From positions 8,414,693 to 8,478,692 of the forward strand of contig OY759265.1 in NCBI GenBank assembly GCA_963662155.1: a DNA stretch of 64,000 bases. Direction: 5' to 3'. A program made the translations under genes and the position numbers. Positions within the stretch are counted from its first letter, which is position 1; each line of letters starts with the position of its first letter. Positions 36,701 to 51,800 of this stretch are shown here, one piece after another. Source of the stretch: Lamellibrachia columna (lineage: Eukaryota > Annelida > Polychaeta > Sabellida > Siboglinidae). The notes under the pieces are model-generated. The model did not search any database. It was not told the origin of the DNA and saw only the letters and a program-made list of their open reading frames with translations.

Positions 36701-39700
36701 TATTTTCTCTAAACATCACCAATTTTCTTATTCCAGTTCGTAAAGGAGCTGACGAAAGAGGAACAAATAATTTTTACAGGGTATCCAAGGTCAATGTAAT
36801 TAAAAGTTTCATGGTTGGGAGTGGGGAGGGTCTGAGTTTAAGTGATAATGGTTTGTGTAGTAACATACAAAATTGGTGTTTCGAGATGGTGGCTTATTAT
36901 TATTAACATAACATTTCAACTACACTTTTGTGAACTCTTTGTTAAAGATTACTAGTAATGTTATAGTAGTAGTAATGAAAGGAATTGGGCACATTACACA
37001 AAATCGTATAATTTAAATGTATATTTAGTTAAAAAATAAACAGTAAAATAAAACACTTAATGAATTCATAAAAAAAGTAAGCATGAAAGCAATTATTAAT
37101 ATATCACAGGTTATTAAACACAGATAAAGTGACACATTCACATTATTCCTCATATGCAAATTTCAAAAAAGATGTGTCTGTAAATGTTTCTTAAATATGC
37201 TGAGGGTATTGTGTTTGTTAATATTCTCCAACTGATCGTTCCATGGTATCGCCGTATGTCGACAAAACCAAACAGTGTTATTGTTTTTCAGGGTCGCCAC
37301 TAGAGATTGGTCAGAGTGGTGTCGACTACACAGGGGGTAGAGACCCCCTGTTGGGTGTTGGACCCTATGGTTCGGTGCATATCAAAGATGCCGTGGTGTG
37401 GCTAGACAATACGAAGTTACGCTCCAAGGTCGTCACATACGAGTTCCTGATTCTAAAGGTTGATGCAATAGATGGCAGCACCGATGATCTCGTGATGGGG
37501 AACAATGTTCGTGCGCAACGTGTTTCTGTTTTAAAGAAGTCTCTTACACGTAAGTGATGATGATGTCATGTTATGTTTTTGTAAGCTTAGGCATTTCATA
37601 GTTCTTATGAAATTATCTGTCGTTCATTCAAACACCTTAAAAATCTACTTTGTGATACAAATTTGTGCATGCTATAAACTAGTGCTATAAATCACATTCC
37701 ATATCCTTGAGTTGATATTAATAATACAATAATTCTTTACTAATTCTATAGCACCTACATCCTCGAGAACCCGAGTTCAGAGGCACAACAAAGCAGAATC
37801 GTTAAGACTGATATCATCATCAGGGATGTGCATAAGTCATCATCAGAGCGACGCACCAATAAGGATTTAGGGTGGAAAGATTAGATTAATTGCTGTAACT
37901 GATTAAACCTCTTCTTCCAGAACAACTTGACATAAGTTTCAAGACTCCAGAGATTTTTAACTTACGCTCGGACCGTCTGACCGATCCATTCCTGCTGGCC
38001 AATGGAACAATGACACCAGGTCAGTTATGTGTTGGCTAATTTTTCTGCCTTATTAAAAAATGTTCTAGCTCTGAAAAATGGACCAGTAATCCGATGTAAG
38101 TGTTATTTTCTATTTTTTTTGTACAAGAGTAGACCTGGCATAAAACTTTGTTAATTAGCTGACAAATAACCAAAGAATATCTTTAATAAACATTGCCTTA
38201 GTGTTACATAATGATGATTGCCTTAGTGTTACATAATGATGATAATGTTTTCAGGTAAATCCATTTCATTCATTTGGTAAAGTAATTGGGCACTGAGCTG
38301 AGAGTCAGATCGATAAATATTAACTGAAATATCTCTTTAAAAATCTAGTCAAATCCAAGTAATCCTTTTATTTGGTGTTAATATGCCTTGCAACATCGAT
38401 ATGCAGAAAATAAGATTTATTGGTCTGTGTTTTACTGCCATAAAGCTATCTCTGTGTCATAAAACTATCTCTATATGTCATAAAGCTATCTCTGTATGTC
38501 ATAAAGCAATCTCTATATGTCATAAAGCTATCTCCATATGTCATAAAGCTATCTCCGTATGTCATAAAGCTATCTCCGTATGTCATAAAGCTATCTCTGT
38601 ATGTCATAAAGCTATCTCTGTCATAAAAAAGCTATCTCTGTATGCCATAAAGCAATCTCTATATGTCATAAAGCTATCTCCATATGTCATAAAGCTATCT
38701 CCGTATGTCATAAAGCTATCTCCGTATGTCATAAAGCTATCTCTGTATGTCATAAAACTATCACTATATATATCATAAAGCTAGCTCTGTCATAAAAAAG
38801 CTATCTCTGTATGTCATAAAGCTATCTCTATATGTCATAAAGCTATCTCTATATGTCATAAAACTATCTCTATATATCATAAATTTTTTATTAATTTCAA
38901 AATATATTTTCATATATTTTCACAAATATAGATATGAAAGATTATGATAGTAACAGTTTAACCTTACAGGATGTTATCAATACTAATAAATTTGGTGTCA
39001 CAACATCCTGTTAAACAGTCGTTTAGTTAACCAAGGTAAATTGTTGCACATTTCTCCTTAGAGTCATCAAACTGCCTTTGTGCCAAATTATCCACTGTTT
39101 TATTGAAACTTAATTCTGATGACCTGGAGCCTTTGATGTGATTTATATTCTCAACTTTATTATTCAAGGTGTTCTTGTATAGCACTGGAACTTGCAGTTC
39201 AAACTTGTTGAAGCTTTGATGCAAATTAACATAGTTGTGAACAATATATTTTAAAACTGCATTATTTTACTTTGACACAAGTTTATCATCTAGTGTTTAG
39301 ACTTTGTGATGTTAATCCAAGCCAAAGGCCCAGATGGCAAGTGGACAAGGAAGCCATTGGCTTATCGAGAGTCCAACAATGTTCATCTACTTATAGCCCG
39401 CCCTCCTGAGATATGTGTCAACCTTGTTTTTATATCTTTCAGAGACCAATTACAATGAAATAGACGCAACACTCGGTGGCACATTGTATTTCACCAACAG
39501 TGTCGTGAAGCTGGATGGTACTGCTACGGGAAGCGTCGGGGTAAACCTGTATTGGTCAAAAGATGATATGTAAGTGCACAGCATTAGAAACAAATTGATT
39601 ATCTATAGCCGGCAGCAGTTTTTACACATGTTGGCTTGCTTCAGTGTCATTAAAAAGACTTCGCTATTGGGGTGGTCAATATTGTAACCATTTTTGTAAT

Positions 39701-42400
39701 CTTTTAATAAATACTAATAATGTCAACATTCATGATTGGGTCCAATTTGGCTTATGTACAATGGTTTTATATATGTGTACGTATGTACGTACTTACGTAC
39801 ATATGAATATTTGTATGTATGTATGTATTATGGATTTTTCAGGCTTCGATTTTCACGGGAGTCCGTGAGTCCGAGACTCTTTGTTTCACCAACAGACTCC
39901 TTGTATGTCCCTTGGTAGGAGTCCATGTGACTCCCTAGTTTTAAAAGACAGTAAATCCAGTGTTAAAGTGGCCGATTTCAACGATCCATCAATGTGCTTG
40001 TATGCTGCCAACTTGAATCGGCTTCAGTCTGTAACGAGCGGTCATACTCACTTCTGTCAGTTCGAAAATACTCGTGAGCATGGCACACCACGCTGTTTTT
40101 GCATCTGACATGGGTATAGCCATCTTTAGTTATGAACTATACGGATGTGTTCACTTGTGATTGGTCAAAATATCAGAATTAAATTAAATCGCTAGCCCAC
40201 GCCTGCACAAGAGGCATATGCGCGTGGGACATTGGAGCGCCATACGAAATATGTAGTCTCTGTCATAGATGAACGAGACGATTCAATAAAAAGTAAATAA
40301 AGCATTATTTGGACTGAATTTGTTTAAGTTATTGTTTGATTTTTTTAATAAGTGCAGACTCCCAAATTTTTCTGAGGACTCCTAAATATGAATGGAGTCC
40401 CACCAATTTACCATGAAAATCAATGCCTGCTTTTAAAGTACTTGCGTCCACAATTCACTATATTCTCAAAATCATGAAATAACACTTGGTACAAAACAGT
40501 GAATGGCCAAAGAGAAAATCTGCTAGATTTGGCCAAAGTTTTAACACTGTTACTTAATTGTAATCAGGGCTGTTTTGTACATGTTGGTTTGTGTTCTTCA
40601 GGTGGGACGAATCTGACGTCGACTCCGGTGTAGCTGTTTTGTACATGCAGTTGGTTTGTGTATGCTGTTGTGTTCTTCAGGTGGGACGAATCTGACGTCG
40701 ACTCCGGTGTATCAGTTTTGTACATGCAGTTGGTTTGTGTATGCTGTTGTGTTCTTCAGGTGGGACGAATCTGACGTCGACTCCGGTGTAGCAGTTTTGC
40801 TTCGGCAGAGAACGCCTGTGATGGTAGTAACAAGTGAAGTAACACAGGCACTTCATCCACCTGCTGAAAAAAGTTTCTGTGGAGTCATCTACGCAATTGT
40901 GAAGATTGACATACCATCCAATGCTAATGAAAATCCGAAGTACAACAATTTTGTGGTCGACACAGTCATTCTGAAGTGTGACACAACAGGTGAGTGCATA
41001 GATGTCTTTTTGGAAATTAATTTCTTGTCTTGTTTTGTCCGGACTGATAGCGGCTAATGGTGTTGAAGATTACCGGATACTGAAGATTAATGTTGACCTC
41101 TGAAAATATGTTAAGAAGGTACTTACTTGGTATATTAAATGGCACGTTTGCAAATTGCATCATGCTAGAATCGACCGAGACGGTGGCGGAGTGGCACAAA
41201 TAATCAGACAAGGCCATAGGGCACGACCGATTAGTTGTGTTGCTTAACCAGCCATTGAGGACGATTTAATGGAGATGCAAATGTACCATTTTATATTTAT
41301 TTCACATGCCTAATGATTTGGGCAAATTCGAAGTCTCTATCATAACAGTCGATTGTTGTTCGGTTTTATGACATTTGTAGATGTTCATCTGCCATTTTGT
41401 TTGTGATGACATAGACAGTAATTCCACCATCGGTACACATTATTTTGTATGCAATGATGATATCATGATACAGGGTTGTTTGATTTAAATCATTGATTTA
41501 AATCATGATTTAAATCACTCCAAAAAAATAATTTATTTTTTTGGCTTCCAATTTTTTTAATCGCTGATTTATATGAATTTAACACAAATAATTGTTTACA
41601 AGCTTCGAGATCAGCCTGATAGTCAAATATTTTATGACATTGTCTATACCAGATTTTAAAAAATCAAATAAATAAAAAAAATCAAATAAATAAAAAAAAT
41701 CTTATTAAAATTTTTTTAAATCCGATTTTTTTTTTTTTTTTTTAAATTACTATTTTTTTTCAACCCTGTCATGATGTAAATAATTAGTTCCGCCTGCACT
41801 GGACATGTCCGATATGACAATCAACATTGCGCCCCTGCATTGGTTAGAGCAAACTGAACATGTGTGTAATAAGATACAAATACTGCACATTAATTAATGT
41901 ATATATACTGGCATAAAAAAATTTCATGCAATATGGGATGCATTAGAAATGAAATAGTCTTTGTTATATTGAAAGAATTTGGCCATCGACAAGTAGATAT
42001 TTTGGGTGGAAAATCAGGATTATCTAAAGTGAATCTCCTGCGAAGTCAACCATGTGGTTCTTGAGAAGAATGCTGAGACTATCATGAACAGGAAAGATAA
42101 GTAATGAAGACATTCGGAGAAGAGGAAACAGTAAAAGGAAGATCATGTACAGAATCTGGAAAAGACAAGCAGAATGCATAGGCCACGTGACGATGACATG
42201 GCCACGTGACGATAAAGAGACAATTAGTACATCTAGTGACAACGGGAGAGAATGAGGGCAACTGTAGTTCCACAGATAATTAAAATCCTCTGTGACCTAG
42301 CAGCCTGGCTAGGAAAGGGCATAATAGAGCTGTCTGAAGACACCTGTGATCATTGGTCATGGTTGCCTACACCTGGAAGAGGCATGACACCCGATGATGA

Positions 42401-42439
<39 letters not shown>

Positions 42440-45400
42440 ATATATATATTTAATTCTTTTTACACTGTTCTGTTTGTGTTTTTAGATACTTTTGGTCTGA
42501 CGTCACTGAAGTTGATTGAACCCCCCACTTTTTGGGCTGACGTTGAGAACAAACTCACCTTTGAGATCACTGTGTCATGTGTTGCTGATAGTTGTAATAC
42601 TTTCACAAATGCCCAGGTATTACACAGCTTTTGCTACCTCTTATCATAATACACTGCTGAACTGAACACTTTTTGGATTCTTGTTTGTATTCAGTTGCTT
42701 AAGTATGACAATTAATTTCACACAATCACTGTCATTCATACAGTTGCCTATAGTAAAATAAACAAACAAACAATTACAGAAATGTACAATTGCATTCGTA
42801 GTAAATTAGCATACAAATTACAGTTAGCTAGTGTCAAATTGAAGTTATGAAAGTGATTCTATATATTAATCATGAACTTTATAAGTAAAAATAAATTTCT
42901 TGCATTTATCAAGTGTTTTGTTGGCTGATAACAATATGACATGAAACCTTGTCTACGCCTTCTAACAAATAAGTCCTTGATCAGAGGTGGTATTCGGTTT
43001 CTGTTTCAGAAAAACTTTGAACTGAAAATATACTTGCACAATACACTGACTGCAGATGGCCCTGGTGCAAATCTGCTCAAAGACATAACGAGTAACAGTG
43101 AGGCAGGTAGGTTCTGTGATGATTTCATCATGCATGGAACTTTTGGGACCTTCATTGTCACATGTAAAGAGAGAACATTAATTACAGAATTTCTGCCATT
43201 CAGAAACAGGGTAGATAAAAATCAAGGTGTAGAGAATACCTGGATAGAATATCAAGCTAGGGGAAGATAAGATGGAAAATAGTGTGTCAAAACATATGGA
43301 ATCTCAAACAAGGTGTTTGTCATTTACTGTTTGTTAGCACAATTAGGTTTGTGCCTTTTTGTACCTATGCATTTAGTCTATATTGAATTACTGAGTATTT
43401 TTGTGTCTGAGATTATGGAACAAATGAAGATGGAATTGCTTAATAGTCAGATGGTGTGGCCAAACACTCTAACGGACAAATTAATGAAATTTGCTTCCTT
43501 TCAGAATTCACCAACGATGGTTTGAGTGCCGACCTGACAACAAGAAAAGCGACAGTACAAGTGACTGTAGCCTTGACTGTTGCCAAGTCTCTCTGCACTG
43601 CCGATAACAAGTACCTGTTAGTAGAGTTACATCAAGCAGGGGGAATCGTAGACCCATACATGGATAACAACCGCATTGTTGTAGAACTTCCATCGATGGA
43701 ATGTGATGACACAGGTGTGTACTCGGCATCACAGTCCGCCTTCTCTTCGTTGTATAAAAATGTGTCGGCAAATGTTGCATTTACAATTTATTATAACTTT
43801 GAAAATAGAAAAAATATATATAAATATTCATAATGTGGTAATAGTTTTTAGAGTTCTTACTTATCTTCTTCATTCCGTGTGGCACATAAGACTCGCACAA
43901 GATCTCGCCAGACCCCTCTGTCTTGTGTTCTCCTTGCTGCTGTGCCACATGTCAACCCAGCAACCTTCAGTTCTTCTTCCATTGTTCATTGCCATGTTGT
44001 TTTTGGCCTGCCTTTTTTTCTGTTTCCTTCTGGCGTCCAGGTTAGCGCTGTTTTTGCTGGCAGGTCGTTCATCCTGTAGACATGACCAAGCCATGCCCAC
44101 CTTTTTCAGGATGAGGCAGATGTGTTGTTGTTTTGTTGCTTGGTTGAGTCTGGTGTTGGAGATGGTCTCGGGCCAGTACACTTTCAGTATCTTCCTTAGG
44201 CAGGTGTTATGGAAGCTGGAAAGTCTATTGGTGTCTTGTGTCCTGCCCCAGCACTCTGAGCCGTAGAGGAGCACAGAGAGTACATTGCTCTGGTAGATTC
44301 TGAGTTTGGTCTTTTGGGAGTATACTGAGGATCTCCAGAGCAGCTGTAGATTTGCAAATGCTGACCTGGCTTTTCCCAATCATGCTTTGACGTCTTCTTC
44401 TGCACCTCCTTGTAGACTGATGATGCTGCCCAGGTAAGTGAACTTGTTGACGTACTCGAGTCGATGATTGTTGATCACGACAGGTTGCTGTGTCAGGTTG
44501 CTGTTTGTTAATACTTCTATCTTTCTTGCATTGACTGAGAGACCAACGGAACTGGCTTGTTGCTCTAGGTTGCTTGTTTTCCTCAGTACCTGGTCTCGAG
44601 TGTGAGAAGGCAGAGCGAGGTCATCTGCATACATTAGATCTTCGAGTGAAGAACAAGGGTTCCATCTGACGCCCGTCCGCTGTTGGTTGATCATGTTTTT
44701 TGTTGCCCAGTCGATAGTTTGGTTGAATAGAAACGATAACATGACATATCCTTGTTGGACGCCGGATTTCACAGTGAATTTGGTTGTTGAGTTTTCGACA
44801 CTACAGGAGAAGTTCCTGTAGAAAATCTGGATGAGTTTCACCAGCTTTTCTGGAATTCCATAGTGCCTCAGAGAAGTTCTAGAGTTAAGTAAGCCAATAA
44901 TGATTTTGAAATCATTATAATAAAATATTGATTATTTTTTAAGTGTTGCACATTTTTAGATAGTCTGTAATTCCATGATATGGTTTGGGCATAAAAAATT
45001 GCACTAACAATGCGAATAAAAAAATCCTATCTAGCTTCCATGTCTCCCCTTAACGTATAACATCGTCCCTTCACTGATGACAGAATCTGTGTTGTTTCAG
45101 TTCCATCTATTGACCTGAGTGTGCAGATATTTGATCTGGTTGAGGATGAGATGGTTGCGGGTGCGTCGGCTGGGTTCCAACTAACTGCTAGCGTTGCCTT
45201 CACCAACGGCATGACACTGCCAGCTTCTCCTTGGCCTCACTTCGGCTACAAGCTGTATGTGTCGAAGGACATGAAACTGGATGCTGACTTTGACTACGAA
45301 ATACCATATAGGTTTGTAAGATTTTTTTGTTAGATGCTGATTTGTGATCTTGTGTGTGCATGCGTAATTGTGTATTGCTGCAGAACTGTGTGGAGCTAGA

Positions 45401-45784
45401 AGTTGTGTACATCTATCACAACCGTGCCTGCAGTTAGCGTACATGGTAGTATGTTACATGTGAAGCAGAAAGGTGGTGAGCAGAGAAAATTTTGAAACAC
45501 TTGCCGTATAATAGGCAAGTGTAGACTAATAGATTATTACCCATTTGTGCTTCGCAGTGCTCAAGCACTTTTGCACTGTATTTCTACCATGTGATTCTCT
45601 TTGTCTCTATTTGACATGAACGTGTGTGTATTAGAGAGGTAAAAAAGTACTTTCTTCAAGCAACCATGTGTATGGGCTAAAAAGGTGAGGTTTGATAAGA
45701 AAACAGTTGTGTTATAATTTCGAAGCAATCAGTTGACACAACACAAAGTTTATCATTACGCATATATACAAATTTAACCCAAAG

Positions 45785-45849
<65 letters not shown>

Positions 45850-48800
45850 ATGCAATATCTTGAAACCTACCGAACTGATCAATTTAGCTCAATCAGCCTG
45901 ACATTTTTTAGGCAATAAACCTTGTCGGATCAAAAATGTATGAAATTTGGTTAAATAATTTTCGAGATATTGAACTATATGTAGATTTAGAAATTTCGGG
46001 ATTAAATTTAGATATATGTATAATGGTAAACGTTGTGTTGTGTGAGTGGTCACTTCCTCTCAATGGATTGCTGTGAAATTTTCTCATCAAACCTCACCTT
46101 TTTAATCCATCCATATGTATGGTTGTTTGAAGAAATTATTTTTTTCCCATAAAAAAATGTACCACTCTAGTGCTTATGTACAGTTGTACCTGGTCACTGA
46201 TGCTAAACATTTTCTGCAACCCCTGCAGCCCTCCCTTGTGTCAGCTGAAGGAACTATCAAAGGCATATACAGCGAATGGAGACATTAATCTCAGCGACCA
46301 AGGTAAGCAGTTGACATTTACATTTTATCCGTTATAAAGAGGATATTTGTTTATGCATATCTTACAAGTTCTTAATTTGGATTTTTAAGACCTATTTAAA
46401 GAAAGGTTTTAAAAAAGTCTTAGATTTGATTTCACCAAACTAGGCCTAGGCTGTATTTTGACAAAGGTCAAAGGTTTAATCAAATGACACAGTTTGATTA
46501 CCAAAGAAATAAATGGCTCCTAGAAGGTGTTTGAATTAAATTTCCTTGTTATTTTGTATTGAATTTGTCACTGGGAAAAAAGTCTGAAATGTATCAGTCG
46601 TAAAGTATCAGTCGTAAAATATCTTAAATCTGATCAGCCTAAAGCCGCCCACACCATGATCTCTGTATGAGACAATACTCATTGCAGGCTGTCGAGGAAT
46701 TCAGGTTACTGTGTTGTGGTTCGTACAGGTTGTTGGCAGAAAGGTGTTGGAATATAAAACTGGGAAAAAAGAAAGAAAAATTAAAAATAATTGGTGTAAT
46801 CATACAAAAGATGGGCTAACATTGTCGCCATGTTACAAAACATCATGTTACAAAACATCATGTTACAAAACATCATGTTTGATGATGTCTGCACAAAAGT
46901 GTAGGTAGACTAAGATAAACTGGAATTGTAGCCATACCATGTGTTTATTTCAGGGGGATTCTTCCTTCCGACAAAGGGGCTAGAAAGGTTTTGTGGCGCT
47001 GAAGTGTATGTAGGTGTCCTCCTCGACACCTACGACATTACGTTCTTGGACAACAACACAGGAAAATTCCGTGAACCATCAGAAATTAACAATGTGAAAT
47101 GGTCACGTCAAGTTTCAATCACGGGCCTGAAATGTGACCACAACGAAGTACCAGAAAAGAAATGTAAGTGAACTTACCAAGGCAGTATCTTGAAATATAA
47201 ATAGTGTGACTAATGTTGAGAACAGGTTTTTATGGCAGTTGCATTCTTTTTGTTATGTTTTTATTTTATTTTAAATAACCTATTTTATAATCATCATTAT
47301 AAACAGGACAAGATGTTTATTTGACCCCAAATTAAATTATACAGTGTGCAGTTTACAAGTATATTGCTATATTTTATATACATATATTGTATATGTACTA
47401 TAACTATATAACTATAATTAACCTAAACTCATAATAATAAAAATAAAAAAGGAGTCAGTGAATCCTATTAAGACAAATAAATCGCTGCCATAGAAGGCAC
47501 TCATTATATCAAATTATAGTTGGCCTCTCTTCATATATAAACATTCTTTATTTTAATAATTTTTTTTTAAATGGTGTCTATCTCTTTGTAAGTGTAACTG
47601 TATCTAGAGTGTATGTAGCGGAGTGCTTGTTTGTAGTACACAGATAGCTAATTGAATGTAGATTCCTAAATACTTGTATGTATGAAAGACCTTTGTATCT
47701 ATCCCTATATATAACAATTTGATATTGTACATGTTTTCATATTCTTATATGAGATAATTTTTGAAATAGTATGCAAAACCATGTAAACTGTGAGTGAATA
47801 TTTTTTATAACTAGTTCTGGAATATCATTTATAACGTGTCACAAGTTGTGTTTAAGAAAATTTTTTGCAAATTCATGTCTTGTCCTAGATATATACATAT
47901 TTGTATTTTTGCGAGTATTATGACTGTATGTTGTAATTTGGGATAATTTTCCAGTTTAATAAATGAACTGGCAAGTTACTGTGAATATATTTATAGTAAA
48001 ATTTTAAGTTCTTGTAACTTTAACTGATCTTCTATTTTCAGTATTTCAAGTTTTTTTAAAAAGTGGTTCTGTATGTGAATTATACCTGTCCAAGGTTATT
48101 ATTTGAACTGCCCTTTTTTGAATTTTCATCATTCTACTGCCTTAGTATCCCCATGCCATAATGCAATAGTTAATATATGATAATATTAAAGAATTGAATA
48201 ACATTTTCTTTATTTCTAGAGGTAGTACATGTTTTAATCTATTTAATATACCACTCATCTTGGAACATTTGTTTGACATTTTTTGTAGGTGTTTTTTCCA
48301 GTTTAGATTTGCGTCCAGAGTTAATCCTAGGAAATCAAATTCATACACTCATTCAATATTTTAAGAGTAAGAGTTAGCATTTAGTCTTCATTTAATGACA
48401 ATTTATTAATATTTAGCCATTCAATGATTTTACGGAGTTCATCATTTATTAAATATTCTGTACTTTTATTTTTATATTGTGTGCTATCACTGAAATGTTT
48501 TAATGAATTTATCACAACAAATTGTTGTCTGCTGTGATATATTTGGTGTTTTAATGTACCATGCTATGTTTGTGACATTACAGTGCTGGTGGAGATGTCT
48601 GACATAAAAGGACCTTCCCTAGTTTGGGATCAAACAGAAAGCATATATTCCATGCAGGTGCGTTTTGTTTGTTTTGTCTACTGCTACACCCTTTTGTACA
48701 ACTTTAGATGTGCGCAAGATCGGTGTAGTCATTTTAAATGGTATGTGTGCTTCTCCACACCACGTCGTGACCATCTGTTACTGGTCACCATGCAGTGTGG

Positions 48801-51800
48801 GAAAATGGGATAAATCCTTGTCCAAGGTTAACACAGTTATAGGGTTGTGGTTGTCTCTGCTCCCACAAGAGTTGTGCTTCCAGCATTTGGTTGTATCCAC
48901 TACTCATGTAGTGAAAAGAATATATTTGAAACCAGGCCAGGCATAGTGGAAGAATACTATTACATATCACTGAGTAACACACTTAGTAAGCATTGTTTGA
49001 TCGACAGTGAGGTGGTCATGAGATTTCACGTCATGAAATATCACATATCTTAAGATGTCACGTTACGAGATGTCAACTCATCAGGTGTAACATTTCAGTG
49101 TGTCAACATCATTGCCATTGTGTCTTCCAGGTGACTGTGACAAATGCCAATGACAAACCAGTGCTGGGTCTCGCAACGAACTTTGAGGTGAAAGCCTTTC
49201 TCACAGAGGCTGGTGTTAGCAATGACACAGACAAGTTCCTCATTGTCACTGTCGATGATGAAGCCAGCCTGTCCAAAGGCATCGACGCTAGAGGCTCCAT
49301 CTCTTTCAATATGACAGGTGGGTTAGGCTATATATAATAATATAGAGCATTTCTATTGCGCTAAAATCCTTGGGAGACCCAATATAATATAGTGGGTGTA
49401 TCTGTTTCTGACGGTACACTGCTCTGGTTTTGTGGTGTAGTCATTTGTTTCTGCCAGTCTCTGCACCCAGTGTACAAATACACGGCCCTACCTCGCGAGA
49501 AGGAGCATCGATTGGTTGAGTAAAGTCAACGACTGGTTGTGTAAAGTCTTGATGCAAACAGAAAGTCTCGTACACAGTATTGATTACAATAATAATTTAA
49601 TGTTAAGCAGCTAATCAATGTGTATTCATGCAAAATAGCTTATTTACTCTTAAGGTAAATGTTAAATATAGCAAAATACTGCATACAATGGTTTTATCAC
49701 GCTCACTTAATCGGTGTATTAATTCAGTGTAAGCATTTGTTTCTGCGGGACAATTCACAGAAACCCAGATCAAGTGCTGTGAACCAGAAATATAATATGT
49801 TTTGTGACCACTTTATAACTTTAGTCTCGTCTTCTATCTGTCTTTGACAAATGATTGTTAGTTTTCCGCACTCTCATGGATGAGAATACTATTATATACG
49901 CTAAAACTATTTTCTGATTTCTGTCACAGCGAAGCTATGTTCAGCTACGGGCAGCGGTTGCGCAAACAAAAACGTTCTTTTGGCAGCTGAATGCAAGAGT
50001 ATGGCAACGAAGATGCCAACATTGTTGTTTTCACTGCAAGATATCCCTGAGACGCTCGGTCTAACAGCAGGTCCAGCGTACCAGCACAAAGTGAGATTGC
50101 AGTGCACAAAAGAAGGTCAGTTTGACTATGGACGTATTGTTGCTGTGTTGCTAAGACGTGTATGTTTTAGTGTTGCCTACCTTAAGCATAATATACTCAA
50201 TCACTGCTATTGATAATAATTTTCTTCTTTATTTTGATGTGGACAGAAATCGTAGAGTAGGTAGTTTTAAAACAGGAATAAACAATATTCATATTTTGAA
50301 AATATTACTATATGTTGATAACTGATATACTACTCGGTATAAATCAGTATTGTTATTACACATGCCTTCCAAAACAACTGCTATACTTTGATCCTGTCGA
50401 AGCTGTCATGCAATTAGGAAGTACCATATTCAACATAACAAGCATACAGTACAGGTAGAAAAAAATTGGGCCATGGAAAAATATCAAGGAATCTGTTCTT
50501 ATAAGCATACATAAAAATGTGTTTCTCTAGACAATAAGGTAACTGTTTAACACTAGTGGTGTCATTTGGTGATTAGTGTAGAACAACTGAATAGTGGTGC
50601 CAACTGTTTAACACCAGGTGGCGACACTTCAATTGTTCCACTAGTCAAATTTACAATAAATTTGATTTGATAAATTAGGGCATGTACGCTTATTAAGTCG
50701 AAAAAACGGTACTTGCTGAATAAAGTAAAGCAGTCGACTGTCTGTTGCCAATTACTTGTACCACTGAGTGACCTAATGCAGTTGGGATCGACTGATTATG
50801 TTTCAAACGACAACAAGAAGAATTTGAACCTTCGTCCACCGATAATTAACAGTCTACACTTTATCACTGTACTATCACTGCGTCATCTACCTTTTGTAGA
50901 CATCATTCCAATGACAGTTCATTGGAATTTGTCGCAGAACTTTGATAATAAATTATTCATTAGGCATGTTCCAGGATGGTGGTATACTGTAAAATTACAG
51001 CGTGGTGACTCAGTAATTCGCATTGACTTCCAACCATTTGTTGTGCTGATATTTCACAATTTTGCAAAGTACAGGTTTTATTCATGGTTAATTCCCTTCT
51101 GCCAGTTGCTGTCCAGTTCATTTCGACGATGTTTGTGGAGAAGTGGGTGACTGACCACCCTCTCACGTTCACCATCAAGGTAAATGTGACAAACTACAAC
51201 AAGGTGCAGACGACTGGATTCAGCACAGAGTTCGACAACTTTCATCTCACTGCCAGGTTGATGGACAACACAGATAGCAATCCTGTTGATCTCTCAATAC
51301 CGTCAGACTTACTACTTTACAGACAAGATATCCCTTCTGGTGGCTCGATCGCTGTCGACGTACCAGGTAACATGTCACATAGCTTTTATGATGTCTCTCG
51401 GATAGTTTGTATAACATTTGATATTATGTTGCCAGTGATATGATATATAGTTATCATTATAATCTGAAGTTACTGGGTGTCCTGTATTCAGTGAACAGAT
51501 GTCTTTTGTCATGTTACTTTCTTATGAAAATTACAATACACATCCCATATATATATATATATATACATATAATAATAATAAATATATGTATATATATATT
51601 ATATGATAGCAACAATCTAATAAAATTTATTTATTTCAAAATCATGGCCAATCACTTTCCCTTCTATTCACTGTTGAGCAGTTTTATGCGTAAATCGAAA
51701 TGTTTTTATGCAATGCAACAACACAACATATCAGGCGAAAACAATCAGAATTCTTTCCGACATTTATTATGAACAATATAGCCTGGATGAGATGTATCAA

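Noticed and set aside
38383..38778. 131-residue frame rich in Cys-His-Lys-Ala-Ile-Ser
   Set aside because: It is the translation of the 21-base satellite inside an intron.
40602..40759. First two copies of the exon 9 start as alternative exons
   Set aside because: Both run into a TGA in the required frame and have no suitable donor of their own.
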